Shown: positions 7,886 to 15,354, numbered from the stretch's first letter. The stretch is DNA of 38,514 nucleotides from Desulfovibrio sp. OttesenSCG-928-C06 (GCA_030267065.1 JAJDJF010000012.1:1-38514), one strand, 5' to 3'. The notes: a model not told the origin generated them from the sequence alone. Made by a program: numbers and translations.

Positions 7886-8425
7886 TTACAGGGCAGTCCC
7901 TTTATCCGGCACAAAATAACGGGACAGATCCACTCCTTCCAGCTCCAGCAGCTTGATCTTTTTGTCGATGCCCCCGGCGTATCCCGTCAGGCTGCCGTTG
8001 GAGCCAACAACCCGGTGGCATGGAATAATGATGGAAATACAGTTATGCCCCACTGCACCCCCAACCGCCTGACTGGACATGCTTGTTTTGCCCATTCGCA
8101 AGGCCAGCTTTTTTGCTATCTCGCCATATGTTGTGCACTGGCCGTAAGGAATCTCGCACAGGATATCCCAGACCGCTTTCCTGAATTCGCTGCCTGCCGG
8201 AGCCAGAGACAATTCAGAAATGAGCGGCTTCTGGCCGGAAAAATACGCATCCAGCCACTTTTTTGTTTGGGCCAGAATCGGCAAATCCGGCTTATCCTCA
8301 ATGCGGCCTTTTAAAGTGGCCGCAAAGTACTTCTGCTTGTCCATCCAGAGGCCGGTAAGGTTCTCGCCATCTGCGGCCAGCGTGATTTCGCCCAAAGGCG
8401 ACTCGTAGATTGCCGTGTAAAACAT
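7886..8425 (-). CDS. ogt: Methylated-DNA-[protein]-cysteine S-methyltransferase
   Basis: 179 residues. It transfers the methyl group of O6-methylguanine or O4-methylthymine to its own cysteine in a single-use repair reaction. The active-site motif IIPCHRVV is present with the acceptor Cys, followed by GSLTGYAGGIDKKIKLLELE, the usual substrate-pocket block. The N-terminal part (MFYTAIYESPLGEITLAADGE) and the helix-turn-helix stretch GSEFRKAVWDILCEIPYG also match the Ogt family. Its ATG lies 9 nt after the stop of the upstream Ada-AlkA gene, so the two are co-transcribed as an alkylation damage unit. Confidence 0.95.
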   Translation of the reverse strand: MFYTAIYESPLGEITLAADGENLTGLWMDKQKYFAATLKGRIEDKPDLPILAQTKKWLDAYFSGQKPLISELSLAPAGSEFRKAVWDILCEIPYGQCTTYGEIAKKLALRMGKTSMSSQAVGGAVGHNCISIIIPCHRVVGSNGSLTGYAGGIDKKIKLLELEGVDLSRYFVPDKGTAL

Positions 8426-8434
8426 GCTGTCCCT

Positions 8435-9904
8435 CTATGTGTTCAAAGAATTCCACAAGTTAATCGTTGCATAGCTACGCCAGGGCCGCCATTTTTCCGC
8501 CAGCGCCGGAATATCCTCTGGCGGTAGTGGTTCAAGCGCCTTTTTGACGCCGTGGTCCGTATGCGGAAAAGCATCGGGCCAGCTCATGGCCCGCATCGCC
8601 ATGTACTGGGCGGTCCAGACTCCAATGCCCGGAATTGCCATCAGCTTTTCAATCTCTTTTTCAGGCTGGGCGCAAAGGGAGAAATCCAGCTCCCCGGCAG
8701 CGAAATTACGCGCCAGATGCAGGATGGTTCTGGCCCTTGCGCCTGTAATGCCTAGTGGTCCCAAAGAGCCTGTAATGTCATCTTCCAATGCCGTTATCGC
8801 GCAAGGAGTCGGGAATGTATGAGTCAGCCCCTTGATGCCTGTCTCCAGCGGTGCGCCAAAAGCCGCCACCAGTCGGCCTGCTATCGTGCGGGCAGCTTTA
8901 ACGGTAATCTGTTGACCAAGAATCGCCCGCACTGCTAGCTCAAAAGGCTCAAAACAGCCGGGCAGCCTGGTTCCGGCAACGCACAAACCCGGCTTGATGC
9001 TGTTCATGGCGGCTAGCGACTCATAAACCGCGTCCGGGTAACAATACAGATCGAACAGATTGCGGACGCGGGCAAGCAGATACGGCAACACCGGCAGCAG
9101 CGTTGAGCTTGCCGTTACCGCCAGCGCGTTCCTTGCAGACTGATGGGCAACGCGCAACCAGCCGCGAAACAGCTTCTGATCATCAGCCGCGCAATGGACA
9201 GTTCGCGCATAGCCGTCGCCATCCACGGACTCAACGCCGGGGATGGCCCGTGCAGCCAGAAAATCAAGTATCTGCCCCCACTGGTACGGAGGGCGGTACC
9301 CCAAGAGCAATGTGACGTGGCCGTCGCCGTTTTTTGAACTAGCGGCCTGCCTGCGCAAACCGGTTGGGGAAAGACGGTATTGCTTCCTGAACAAATCGTT
9401 GAATCTGCGCAGGCTCCCGAAACCGGAGGCCATTGCGACATCCAGCACAGAAAGCCCGGTATCCGTCAGCAGATTCTTGGCAAGCAGCAGCCTGCACGTT
9501 TGAAGATACTGTACGGGCGAGACCTTGAATTCTGCCGTAAACGCCCGGCGCAAGTGGCGTGCCGAGCAACCGAGCCGTTTTGCGTATTCATCAATGCTTT
9601 GCCCGGTTCCGCAGTTTTCTTCCAGCAACCGGGCGGCACTGCGAACCAGCGCGGAAGTCGCATCAATGGGCGCGGAACCCGGCGCGAGTTCCGGCCTGCA
9701 CATAAGACAGGGGCGAAAACCAGCCTGCTCTGCAGCAGCCGCTGTTTCATAAAAGGTGCAGTTTTGCTCTTTTGGCAACCTTGCCGGACAAACCGGGCGG
9801 CAATAGATCCCCGTGGACGATACGCCGACAAAAAAACGGCCGTCGAACCGGGCGTCTTTGGCCTTGAAAGCCGCGTACCATGCGCGGGTATCCGGGGGTT
9901 GCAT
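8435..9904 (-). CDS. Ada-type regulator / AlkA 3-methyladenine DNA glycosylase fusion
   Basis: 489 residues from the ATG at 9904, chosen for the AGGAGG about 7 nt upstream. Domain order: Ada zinc/methyl-phosphotriester domain with C35, C39, C66 and C69 in GIYCRPVC and FRPCLMC, as in E. coli Ada; an AraC-type helix-turn-helix (near 90-185); an AlkA N-terminal domain; and a HhH-GPD glycosylase with GIGVWTAQYMAMR and the catalytic Asp in PHTDHG. The first Cys group senses methylated phosphotriesters and turns the protein into a transcription activator, while the C-terminus excises alkylated bases. The methyl-guanine transferase domain of E. coli Ada is absent but supplied by ogt next door. The same fusion is known in other bacteria, including mycobacteria. 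Confidence 0.93.
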   Translation of the reverse strand: MQPPDTRAWYAAFKAKDARFDGRFFVGVSSTGIYCRPVCPARLPKEQNCTFYETAAAAEQAGFRPCLMCRPELAPGSAPIDATSALVRSAARLLEENCGTGQSIDEYAKRLGCSARHLRRAFTAEFKVSPVQYLQTCRLLLAKNLLTDTGLSVLDVAMASGFGSLRRFNDLFRKQYRLSPTGLRRQAASSKNGDGHVTLLLGYRPPYQWGQILDFLAARAIPGVESVDGDGYARTVHCAADDQKLFRGWLRVAHQSARNALAVTASSTLLPVLPYLLARVRNLFDLYCYPDAVYESLAAMNSIKPGLCVAGTRLPGCFEPFELAVRAILGQQITVKAARTIAGRLVAAFGAPLETGIKGLTHTFPTPCAITALEDDITGSLGPLGITGARARTILHLARNFAAGELDFSLCAQPEKEIEKLMAIPGIGVWTAQYMAMRAMSWPDAFPHTDHGVKKALEPLPPEDIPALAEKWRPWRSYATINLWNSLNT

Positions 9905-10015
9905 AAAAAGCCTCCTCTTGCGAGGACAGTATATTTTCCGGTTAAGTGCTTCTCGCCATTTTCGGACATATATATGATTTAGGCAAAACAAATTCTTGCC
10001 TGCCAAAACCAGAAA

Positions 10016-10040
10016 GGTTCGCGCTTTATGAACGCGAACC
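10016..10040. repeat. Palindrome 1 (GGTTCGCG ... CGCGAACC)
   Basis: 8-bp perfect stem with a 9-nt loop. It shares the core GGTTCGCGCT and CGCGAACC with the second palindrome about 190 bp away. No T-run follows on either side. Confidence 0.6.
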
Positions 10041-10206
10041 ATTTATGCTTATAGCAAAGAATTTTATGCCTCCGGCGGGCAACGCCCCGGCGTTGCATCC
10101 GGTTGTGACGCTTCAACAGCTACATGACGTTAAAAGCCTTGCACCGGCTCATGCTTTTAGGGCGTATTACCGCAATAAAAAGCCCGGTGTAACTTGCCTA
10201 TAGCCT

Positions 10207-10239
10207 GAACGGTTCGCGCTCTATAGGCGCGAACCGTTC
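10207..10239. repeat. Palindrome 2, possible terminator
   Basis: 13-bp perfect stem GAACGGTTCGCGC / GCGCGAACCGTTC with a 7-nt loop. On the minus strand it lies about 60 nt after the TfoX-C-like stop codon, so it could end that transcript, but it has only a weak T-rich flank. It is related to the palindrome at 10016-10040. Confidence 0.55.
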
Positions 10240-10301
10240 TTATCTCTGCAATCTTGTATCCTGCGTCGGCTTGATGGCGTTTAGCGCACACGGCAAGCCT
10301 T

Positions 10302-10565
10302 TTATTTTTTACGCAAACTCTTGGCAAAGTCTCTCAGTTCGTCCGTCACCTCAACGGGCAGCTTGCTTTTGCGCACATCGCGTATCGCGCCTTCCAGGGC
10401 GATAAGCTTGTTGGCTCACATGCCCGGCTCGCCCTGCTCCTTTAGGCGTTTGAAGACGGCCCTGCTGCCCTCGCGCTTCAGGTCGGCGGCGCTCGTTATT
10501 CCGGCCCGCTCAAGCATTGAAGCCATCGACGGACCAATATTCCTGAGTTCAGTAAGGTTACTCAT
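10302..10565 (-). CDS. TfoX C-terminal-domain-like protein with in-frame TGA (candidate selenocysteine)
   Basis: 88 codons from the ATG at 10565 (AGGAG upstream) to TAA at 10302, interrupted once by TGA at 10416-10418 (codon 50). The N-terminal part has LTELRNIGPSMASMLERAGI and a Sxy/TfoX-C helix-hairpin-helix pattern. After the TGA the frame continues ANKLIALEGAIRDVRKSKLP, the conserved LYALEGAI block of the family. By recall, many relatives have Cys at the TGA site (C-x-N-x-L-Y-A-L-E-G-A) and E. coli Sxy has Ser. There is no other stop or frameshift. A SECIS-like stem-loop follows the TGA. Either Sec insertion gives an 87-residue protein, or this is a pseudogene by one base change (TGC or TGT to TGA). 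Function of the family outside competence regulation is unclear. Confidence 0.65.
10383..10404 (-). promoter_or_regulatory. SECIS-like stem-loop downstream of the in-frame TGA
   Basis: On the minus strand, 11 nt after the TGA, TATCGC pairs with GCGATA, then CC pairs with GG across a bulged C, closing a TGGAA loop. The loop begins 19 nt after TGA and has G at its second position. E. coli fdhF also has 11 nt between UGA and its upper stem, with a loop at a similar distance. This fits the general rules for bacterial SECIS elements, but such hairpins arise by chance and the call depends on the coding context. Confidence 0.4.
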
Positions 10566-10826
10566 TGGTATGCTCCTGCGGTTGGTGTGTATTTACTGGC
10601 TATGTCAAACTACCATAAGGAAATTTGTTGTTCAAACAGTATGCGGCAGCAGCCGGACATGCAACACTTGACAACAGATGGCAACATCGGGACGGTATTG
10701 GGGTAACATCTGGCAGCATTTGACAAAAAGGCCTTGCGGCTTTTGCCCTGCGCCCTTATTTTAGGTATGCTTACATGCATCCGGGGCTTGTATCCTCCAG
10801 AGGCACTCCACAACCATGAGGTTAAC

Positions 10827-11267
10827 ATGAAACTTTCGCCAAACACCCGTTACGCGATCAGAATACTTTTTGAGCTGCACGGTCTGGACGCGCCTGTCTC
10901 CACGGCCTGGCTCTCGGAAAAAACCGGCATCAGCCTGCGTACGGTAGAGAACATCCACGCGGTGCTCAAACAGAACGATATTACCAGCGGCACGGTTGGA
11001 GCCAAGGGTGGATTGCGGCTTATGCGCCCGCTTTCAGAAATCAGCCTTGGCCATCTGGTGCTGCTGTTTGACGATGGAGTCGCCTTCTCTGTCTGCTGCG
11101 GCGACAAGTCCAACGAGTGCCCCAACCAGCACACCTGCGAAATCCGCACCGCATGGAACCATGTTTCAGACGCCATTCAGGAGCAGCTCGACAGTGTATC
11201 GCTTGAAAGCGTGCTCCAGCGCTACCCCAGGGACGGGCACGGTTTTGTGCTGAACAAATTTTATTGA
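10827..11267 (+). CDS. Rrf2-family transcriptional regulator with Cys cluster
   Basis: 146 residues from the ATG at 10827 (GAGG 7 nt upstream). The longer open frame from 10734 lacks a ribosome binding site and does not look like protein. It starts MKLSPNTRYAIRILFELHG and continues with the winged helix-turn-helix of the Rrf2 family (VSTAWLSEKTGISLRTVENI, GGLRLMRPLSEISLGHLV). Four cysteines, C90, C91, C98 and C104, sit where IscR, NsrR and RsrR hold an iron-sulfur cluster, so it may sense NO, redox state or iron. The targets are unknown. It lies between the TfoX-C-like gene (divergent) and the flavoprotein gene, with a terminator directly after it. Confidence 0.88.
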   Translation: MKLSPNTRYAIRILFELHGLDAPVSTAWLSEKTGISLRTVENIHAVLKQNDITSGTVGAKGGLRLMRPLSEISLGHLVLLFDDGVAFSVCCGDKSNECPNQHTCEIRTAWNHVSDAIQEQLDSVSLESVLQRYPRDGHGFVLNKFY

Positions 11268-11297
11268 ACGCAAAACTTAATCATAAAAAACATAACG

Positions 11298-11323
11298 AAC
11301 GCCGCACCCGCGGCGTTTTTTAT
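11298..11323 (+). terminator. Rho-independent terminator of the Rrf2-family gene
   Basis: 8-bp stem AACGCCGC / GCGGCGTT with loop ACCC, followed by a run of T, about 30 nt after the stop codon. Confidence 0.9.
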
Positions 11324-11530
11324 TTTACCGGGCTTATAGGGCTATCGCAAATCATATATAAGCTTGTTAACATTTAAATAACTATTGACTTTGACGCGCA
11401 AAAGGAGAAATGCTTCATATTAAGAGAAATATTTCACTATCATGCGACATATGAATAAAGATTTTAATCTGATTATTCCTGAACGCAGAAATAATACACA
11501 TTTTATAACAGTAAAACAGCAATATATACA

Positions 11531-11550
11531 TATGTGACTTTTTGCACATA
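11531..11550 (+). promoter_or_regulatory. CRP/FNR-superfamily-like operator
   Basis: Dyad TATGTG / CACATA enclosing TGTGA-N6-GCACA, one base away from the TGTGA-N6-TCACA pattern bound by many CRP/FNR proteins. It lies 115 nt upstream of the flavin reductase ATG in an AT-rich region, a position suited to control of an anaerobic respiratory gene. It was read by eye only. Confidence 0.4.
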
Positions 11551-11664
11551 CATATCGGCACAGCAATTTCCAGTGTCAACAGGCTCCAGATCAGCAATGC
11601 AACACAGCCCGACTAGAGCGTTCGGGCTTTCATAACCGGCACATACGCCGCAGCGGAGTACTCT

Positions 11665-13536
11665 ATGAGCAAGACAAAAAACGGAAAAGACAAAAAGGCA
11701 GACGGCATATCCAGACGTAATTTCGTTAAAGGCATTGGCGTTGGCACGGCGGTAGCTGCCGGGGCAGCGCTTATCCCCTTTGCAAGCGAAGCCGAAGCGG
11801 TAGTATCGCAGGCGGACGCCGCCAGCATCCCCAAAAAGTGGGACCTGAGCGCCGACATCGTCATCATCGGCTCTGGCGCGGTGGGCATGCTCTCTGCCAT
11901 TCTTGCCGCCGAGGGCGGGCAGGACGTGCTGGTGGTTGAATGCAACTACGATATCGGCGGCCACGCCATTACCAGCGGCGGCAACGTCCCGCTTGGCGGC
12001 GGAACGGCCTTCCAGAAAAAATACGGCATCAAGGACGACCCGGAAACGCTGTTCAAGGACCTTACCGACTGGTCGGTGGTCGAAGTAGGCGGAGCCGCCG
12101 AATACCGCTACAACGACCGCGCCATCCAGCGGGCCATTGCGGACAACTCCGCCCCGGCCTTTGACTACATGCTGGCTCAGGGCGTGCGTTTTGTGGACAA
12201 GGCCCCGGACAACAGCGGCGCGCACGCGGTGGGTATCTCGGCCAAGCGCGAACACCACACGGTCTGGGACGGCGGGCAAAGCCTTGAAGCCCCGGCCGGA
12301 GCCAACGGCACCCCGTTGATGCGCGATCTGGAAGCCAGCGCCCGCAAAAAGGGCGTGAAGTTCCTGCTCAACTACCACATGGACGTTATTTTCAGGGAAA
12401 AACCCCTGTCCGGCAAGGTGGTCGGTATCAAGGCCGGTTACACCCCGACCATTCTGCCCGGCACAAGCACCCCGCTCAAGAGTTTCCGTAGCGAGGGCAA
12501 TGTTGAAATGTCGCAAAAGTCCGTGACCGTACGCGCCAAAAAAGCCGTAATCATCGGCACCGGCGGCAGCACCGGCAATATCAACTTCCGCAGGATGTTC
12601 GACTCGCGCCTGACCGAAGAATATCCGCTGGCCGGCGGCGAATACTCCCCGCAGGACGCCTCGGGCGAACTGGCTGCCATGGCTGTTGGGGCCAGCCTCT
12701 GGGGAACCGCCAACCACACGCTGGACCGCAACGGCTACCTGCGCAAGCGCCCCATCGTCGGCACCCGCACCAACTACATTGCCTGGAGCCCGGACAGCCC
12801 AATCTTCCCGAAAATCAAGTACACCGGTCTGCGCATCCGCAACTGGCAGAACGCCATCATCGTCAACCAGGCAGGCAAGCGCTTCTATAACGAAATGGAA
12901 GACGGCTACCCCAACGGCACCCACGAGGGCTTCTACGACAAGTTCGGCGGCTATGTGCATGCAGACTGGCGCAATACCAGAAAAATCAACTACGCGCCCA
13001 TGAACTATATTGACGCGGCTCTGGCCATCAACGAAGGCTCAGTTGGTCCGGATTACTCCGCCGGTCCGCAGTGGGCGATTATCGACAGCGAAGGCGCCAA
13101 GCGCGAGCGCTGGAAAATCGAACCGCACTCAGCCGACCCCACCCTGTTCTTCAAGGCCGATACGCTGGCGGAACTGGCTGGCATGCTCAACGCCTGCCCG
13201 TGGCAGAAGTACAAGATTCCCGCCAAGGTGCTGGAAGATACCGTCAAGCGCTACAACTCCTTTGTGGACAAGGGTGCGGACGCCGACTTCGACAAGCCGA
13301 AGCCGCTTTACAAGATTGAAAAAGGCCCGTTCTACGCGGCCTGGGCCACCTTTGCAGTGCATGACACCTATGCCGGGCTGCGCATCAACAGCGATTGTCA
13401 GGTAATGGACATGCAGGGCCAAACCATACCCGGCCTGTACTGTGGCGGCGAATCCGCCGGTGGTTCCAGCCAGCACGGTCTGGGACGCTGCTTTGCACAG
13501 GCTTACCTGATCGGCAAAAATGTAGCCAAACTGTAA
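11665..13536 (+). CDS. Tat-exported FAD-dependent reductase (fumarate reductase/flavocytochrome c flavoprotein family)
   Basis: 623 residues. The N-terminus is a twin-arginine signal (SRRNFVKG at 16-23, then a hydrophobic stretch to about 45), so the folded FAD protein goes to the periplasm. A dinucleotide-binding fold follows (ADIVIIGSGAVGMLSAIL, GSGAVG at 69-74, with VVE closing the strand), and a second FAD block IPGLYCGGESAGGSS is near the C-terminus. This is the FAD_binding_2 family of fumarate, urocanate and other anaerobic reductases, some also steroid dehydrogenases. The GGVHG-NRLGGN ending of true fumarate reductases is replaced by GGSSQHGLGRCFAQAY, so the acceptor is probably not fumarate. 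A tetraheme cytochrome gene follows, the likely electron donor subunit. Confidence 0.85.
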   Translation: MSKTKNGKDKKADGISRRNFVKGIGVGTAVAAGAALIPFASEAEAVVSQADAASIPKKWDLSADIVIIGSGAVGMLSAILAAEGGQDVLVVECNYDIGGHAITSGGNVPLGGGTAFQKKYGIKDDPETLFKDLTDWSVVEVGGAAEYRYNDRAIQRAIADNSAPAFDYMLAQGVRFVDKAPDNSGAHAVGISAKREHHTVWDGGQSLEAPAGANGTPLMRDLEASARKKGVKFLLNYHMDVIFREKPLSGKVVGIKAGYTPTILPGTSTPLKSFRSEGNVEMSQKSVTVRAKKAVIIGTGGSTGNINFRRMFDSRLTEEYPLAGGEYSPQDASGELAAMAVGASLWGTANHTLDRNGYLRKRPIVGTRTNYIAWSPDSPIFPKIKYTGLRIRNWQNAIIVNQAGKRFYNEMEDGYPNGTHEGFYDKFGGYVHADWRNTRKINYAPMNYIDAALAINEGSVGPDYSAGPQWAIIDSEGAKRERWKIEPHSADPTLFFKADTLAELAGMLNACPWQKYKIPAKVLEDTVKRYNSFVDKGADADFDKPKPLYKIEKGPFYAAWATFAVHDTYAGLRINSDCQVMDMQGQTIPGLYCGGESAGGSSQHGLGRCFAQAYLIGKNVAKL

Positions 13537-13543
13537 AAACAAA

Positions 13544-13577
13544 GCCCCGGCCCTGCCATAAAAGACAGGGCCGGGGC
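13544..13577 (+). terminator. Strong hairpin between flavoprotein and cytochrome genes
   Basis: 12-bp perfect GC-rich stem GCCCCGGCCCTG / CAGGGCCGGGGC with a 10-nt loop, starting 7 nt after the flavoprotein stop. No T-run follows, so it is more likely a partial terminator or an mRNA 3'-end stabiliser that sets the ratio of the two products than a full stop. Confidence 0.6.
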
Positions 13578-13689
13578 AGCATTGCTGACAGTTTTCATGT
13601 AAAATACGTCCGGCCGGGTGCGGGCTGCAAAAGCTGGCAAATGGCCGTTTTCAGCCCAAATTCCAGCCACTACTTACGGCGGTAATCAG

Positions 13690-14085
13690 ATGAAATGCCA
13701 CAAATCGAAATATGTTCTGTTCCTCATGCTGCTTGCGGCAGTCACGCTGTCTCTGGGCCTGACCTCCGGCACTTCCCGCGCGGACGATGAAGCGGCAGTC
13801 ATTGAGGAATGTCTATCCTGCCACGGGCCTTTCGAGGATCTGATGGAGGCGACCAAAGACTATCAGGATGAATGGGGCGAAAAGGTCAACCCGCATATGT
13901 ATGTGGACATCACCCAGAAGAATCCGCACCAGTCAACCAAAATCGTGCCCTGCATCAAGTGCCACGAAGCGCACCCGGTGCCGCCCGAGGGCGACATGGC
14001 AATAAAAAAGGCCAACCTTAAATACTGCTACAACTGCCACCATGACGAGACGTTCGAACTTTGCTCGAACTGCCACAAGGAATAG
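13690..14085 (+). CDS. Periplasmic tetraheme cytochrome c
   Basis: 131 residues from the ATG at 13690. The start was chosen because a Sec signal peptide follows directly (basic MKCHKSK, hydrophobic core, cleavage near SRA/DD at 31-32); the ribosome binding site is weak. The mature protein has four CxxCH heme sites at 41-45, 88-92, 113-117 and 125-129, and additional His residues that can serve as distal ligands. Size and heme spacing resemble the small cytochrome domain of Shewanella flavocytochrome c and its free relatives. It probably passes electrons from a membrane quinol dehydrogenase or periplasmic hydrogenase to the flavoprotein encoded just upstream. Confidence 0.9.
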   Translation: MKCHKSKYVLFLMLLAAVTLSLGLTSGTSRADDEAAVIEECLSCHGPFEDLMEATKDYQDEWGEKVNPHMYVDITQKNPHQSTKIVPCIKCHEAHPVPPEGDMAIKKANLKYCYNCHHDETFELCSNCHKE

Positions 14086-14103
14086 GCAAGCGGGCCGGAA
14101 GCC

Positions 14104-14640
14104 CTACCAGAACTGCGGGTAGCGGTGCCTGCGGTGCAGGTTGTTCACCACCAGCGCCACCAGCACCATTATGGCGCTTCCGGCCGCGCTTGGCGTAAGA
14201 ACGTACCAGTAACCAAGGCTATGCACGGCCGCGCCCCCGGCTGACGTCACAAAGGCGGTGGCCCCGCCCGGCGGGTGCAGGGTGTTGCTGGCGTGCATCA
14301 GCACAATGGCGGTCGGAACAGCCAGACTTGCCGCCAGCATGGGGTAATCCCCAACGATCTGGTAAATACTTACGCCCACAAGAGCCGATATAATGTGCCC
14401 GCCAATAACATTACGCGGCTGGGCCAGCGGGCTTTTGAACGCCCCAAAAAGCAAAACCGCCGATGCCCCGAACGGGGCCATAATCAGCGGTAGTCCGGTA
14501 TTTTCCAGACACAGGCCATGCAGCATGGCTACCAGACCAAGCGCAAGGCTGCTGCCCACAAAGGCCAGCAGAATCTCGTCGCGTTGCGCCACTGGCGGCG
14601 CTTTTGAAACGCCGCGCATTTTCACCAGTAATGTTTTCAT
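14104..14640 (-). CDS. HPP family integral membrane protein
   Basis: 178 residues with about five hydrophobic segments. It has the family signatures APFGASAVLLFG, SPLAQPRNVIGGH and the HPP motif in NTLHPPGGATA. Characterised relatives in cyanobacteria and plastids take part in nitrite transport; most bacterial members are uncharacterised. Its ATG overlaps the stop of the upstream flavodoxin-like gene as TAATG, so translation is coupled. It lies near hcp, which makes a role in nitrogen oxide handling reasonable but unproven. It converges on the tetraheme cytochrome gene with only 18 nt between them. Confidence 0.85.
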   Translation of the reverse strand: MKTLLVKMRGVSKAPPVAQRDEILLAFVGSSLALGLVAMLHGLCLENTGLPLIMAPFGASAVLLFGAFKSPLAQPRNVIGGHIISALVGVSIYQIVGDYPMLAASLAVPTAIVLMHASNTLHPPGGATAFVTSAGGAAVHSLGYWYVLTPSAAGSAIMVLVALVVNNLHRRHRYPQFW

Positions 14641-15176
14641 TACCTCACCTCTGGAACAATCCCACGTTCATGCAAAAAATCGCTCAAGGCAGCGCCCATG
14701 GCCTGCCTTGCCCGGTCAAAATCCTGTGCGTCCGGGTGTTTGGCCGCTTCTTCCAGCCGGGCGAGACGCTCCGGCGTCATCGGATGCCCGGCGCTGTCCG
14801 TTTTTTGCCGCAAAGCCATACGCTGGGGCGAAAGTTTGCCCTGACATAAAAAATTCATGACAATCCTGTTGCCTTCAAGCGCTTTGGCGGCGTTCTCCAG
14901 CACCTTGCCCGCGTGCGGCGAATCCGGCCAGGCCGCCAGAGTGCCTAGCAGGGCCACGGTCTTGCCCTGTATGCGGGCCATGTAATCCAGCATCAGCGGA
15001 TCAGGAGCGGCCCGGCGCACCCAGAAACCAAGGGCGATAAAGTCAAACCCGGCCGGATCCGGCGCGTCCTGCACCCTGAAAATAGACGTGCCGGAAGGCA
15101 TGACCGGCAGCACAGCCTCGGCCACGGCCCTGGTATTGCCGGTAACGCTTGAGTAAACAAGAAGAAATCTGGGCAT
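14640..15176 (-). CDS. Flavodoxin-like protein
   Basis: 178 residues. The N-terminus FLLVYSSVTGNTRAVAEAV is the FMN phosphate-binding loop of flavodoxins (SSxTGNT), and FDFIALGFWVRRAAPDPLM and VALLGTLAAWPDSPHAGK match the later loops around the flavin. The C-terminal 60 residues are charged and helical and go beyond a classic flavodoxin. Proteins of this type transfer electrons in the cytoplasm, or act as flavin reductases. It is followed by the HPP gene with a TAATG overlap and lies downstream of hcp on the same strand, separated by two hairpins. Confidence 0.82.
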   Translation of the reverse strand: MPRFLLVYSSVTGNTRAVAEAVLPVMPSGTSIFRVQDAPDPAGFDFIALGFWVRRAAPDPLMLDYMARIQGKTVALLGTLAAWPDSPHAGKVLENAAKALEGNRIVMNFLCQGKLSPQRMALRQKTDSAGHPMTPERLARLEEAAKHPDAQDFDRARQAMGAALSDFLHERGIVPEVR

Positions 15177-15279
15177 GATATTTTACGCGGGCAGCGTCCG
15201 CAAAACGGCCGCACTCCAATTCATTGTTATAGATCTGAGTCTGCTGGCACTATGGCATTTATCTGCAAATCCTTGTCGC

Positions 15280-15320
15280 CAGATGATTGCATGGCGGCTT
15301 GACCGTCAGGCAATCATCTG
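15280..15320. repeat. Inverted repeat downstream of hcp
   Basis: 11-bp perfect arms CAGATGATTGC / GCAATCATCTG with a 19-nt loop, immediately next to a stronger hairpin (15325-15354). It may be part of a processed or structured junction between hcp and the flavodoxin-like gene. Confidence 0.5.
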
Positions 15321-15324
15321 AAGG

Positions 15325-15354
15325 CTGCGCCGCCTGCCGTGACAGGCGGCGCAG
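15325..15354 (-). terminator. Hairpin after hcp
   Basis: 12-bp perfect stem CTGCGCCGCCTG / CAGGCGGCGCAG with a 6-nt loop, about 20 nt past the hcp stop on the minus strand. The minus-strand flank has no T-run, so termination may be partial; on the plus strand a T-run follows a few bases later. Confidence 0.6.

Larger units (their letters stand above)
9905..10301. other. Intergenic region with two related palindromes
   Basis: About 400 nt upstream of the Ada-AlkA gene and downstream of the TfoX-C-like gene. It contains two hairpins with the same core (10016-10040 and 10207-10239) and about 166 nt between them that code for nothing recognisable. The promoter of the repair operon should lie near 9910-10010; no clear hexamers were chosen. 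Confidence 0.45.
11268..11664. other. Regulatory region upstream of the flavin reductase gene
   Basis: About 400 nt, strongly AT-rich at 11330-11560 against a GC-rich background. It holds the terminator of the Rrf2 gene (11298-11323) and a CRP/FNR-like dyad (11531-11550). No protein-coding sequence was recognised. Confidence 0.5.

Noticed and set aside
11503-12960. 485-residue minus-strand open frame opposite the flavin reductase
   Set aside because: Antisense shadow of a well-supported gene, with no ribosome binding site or domain.
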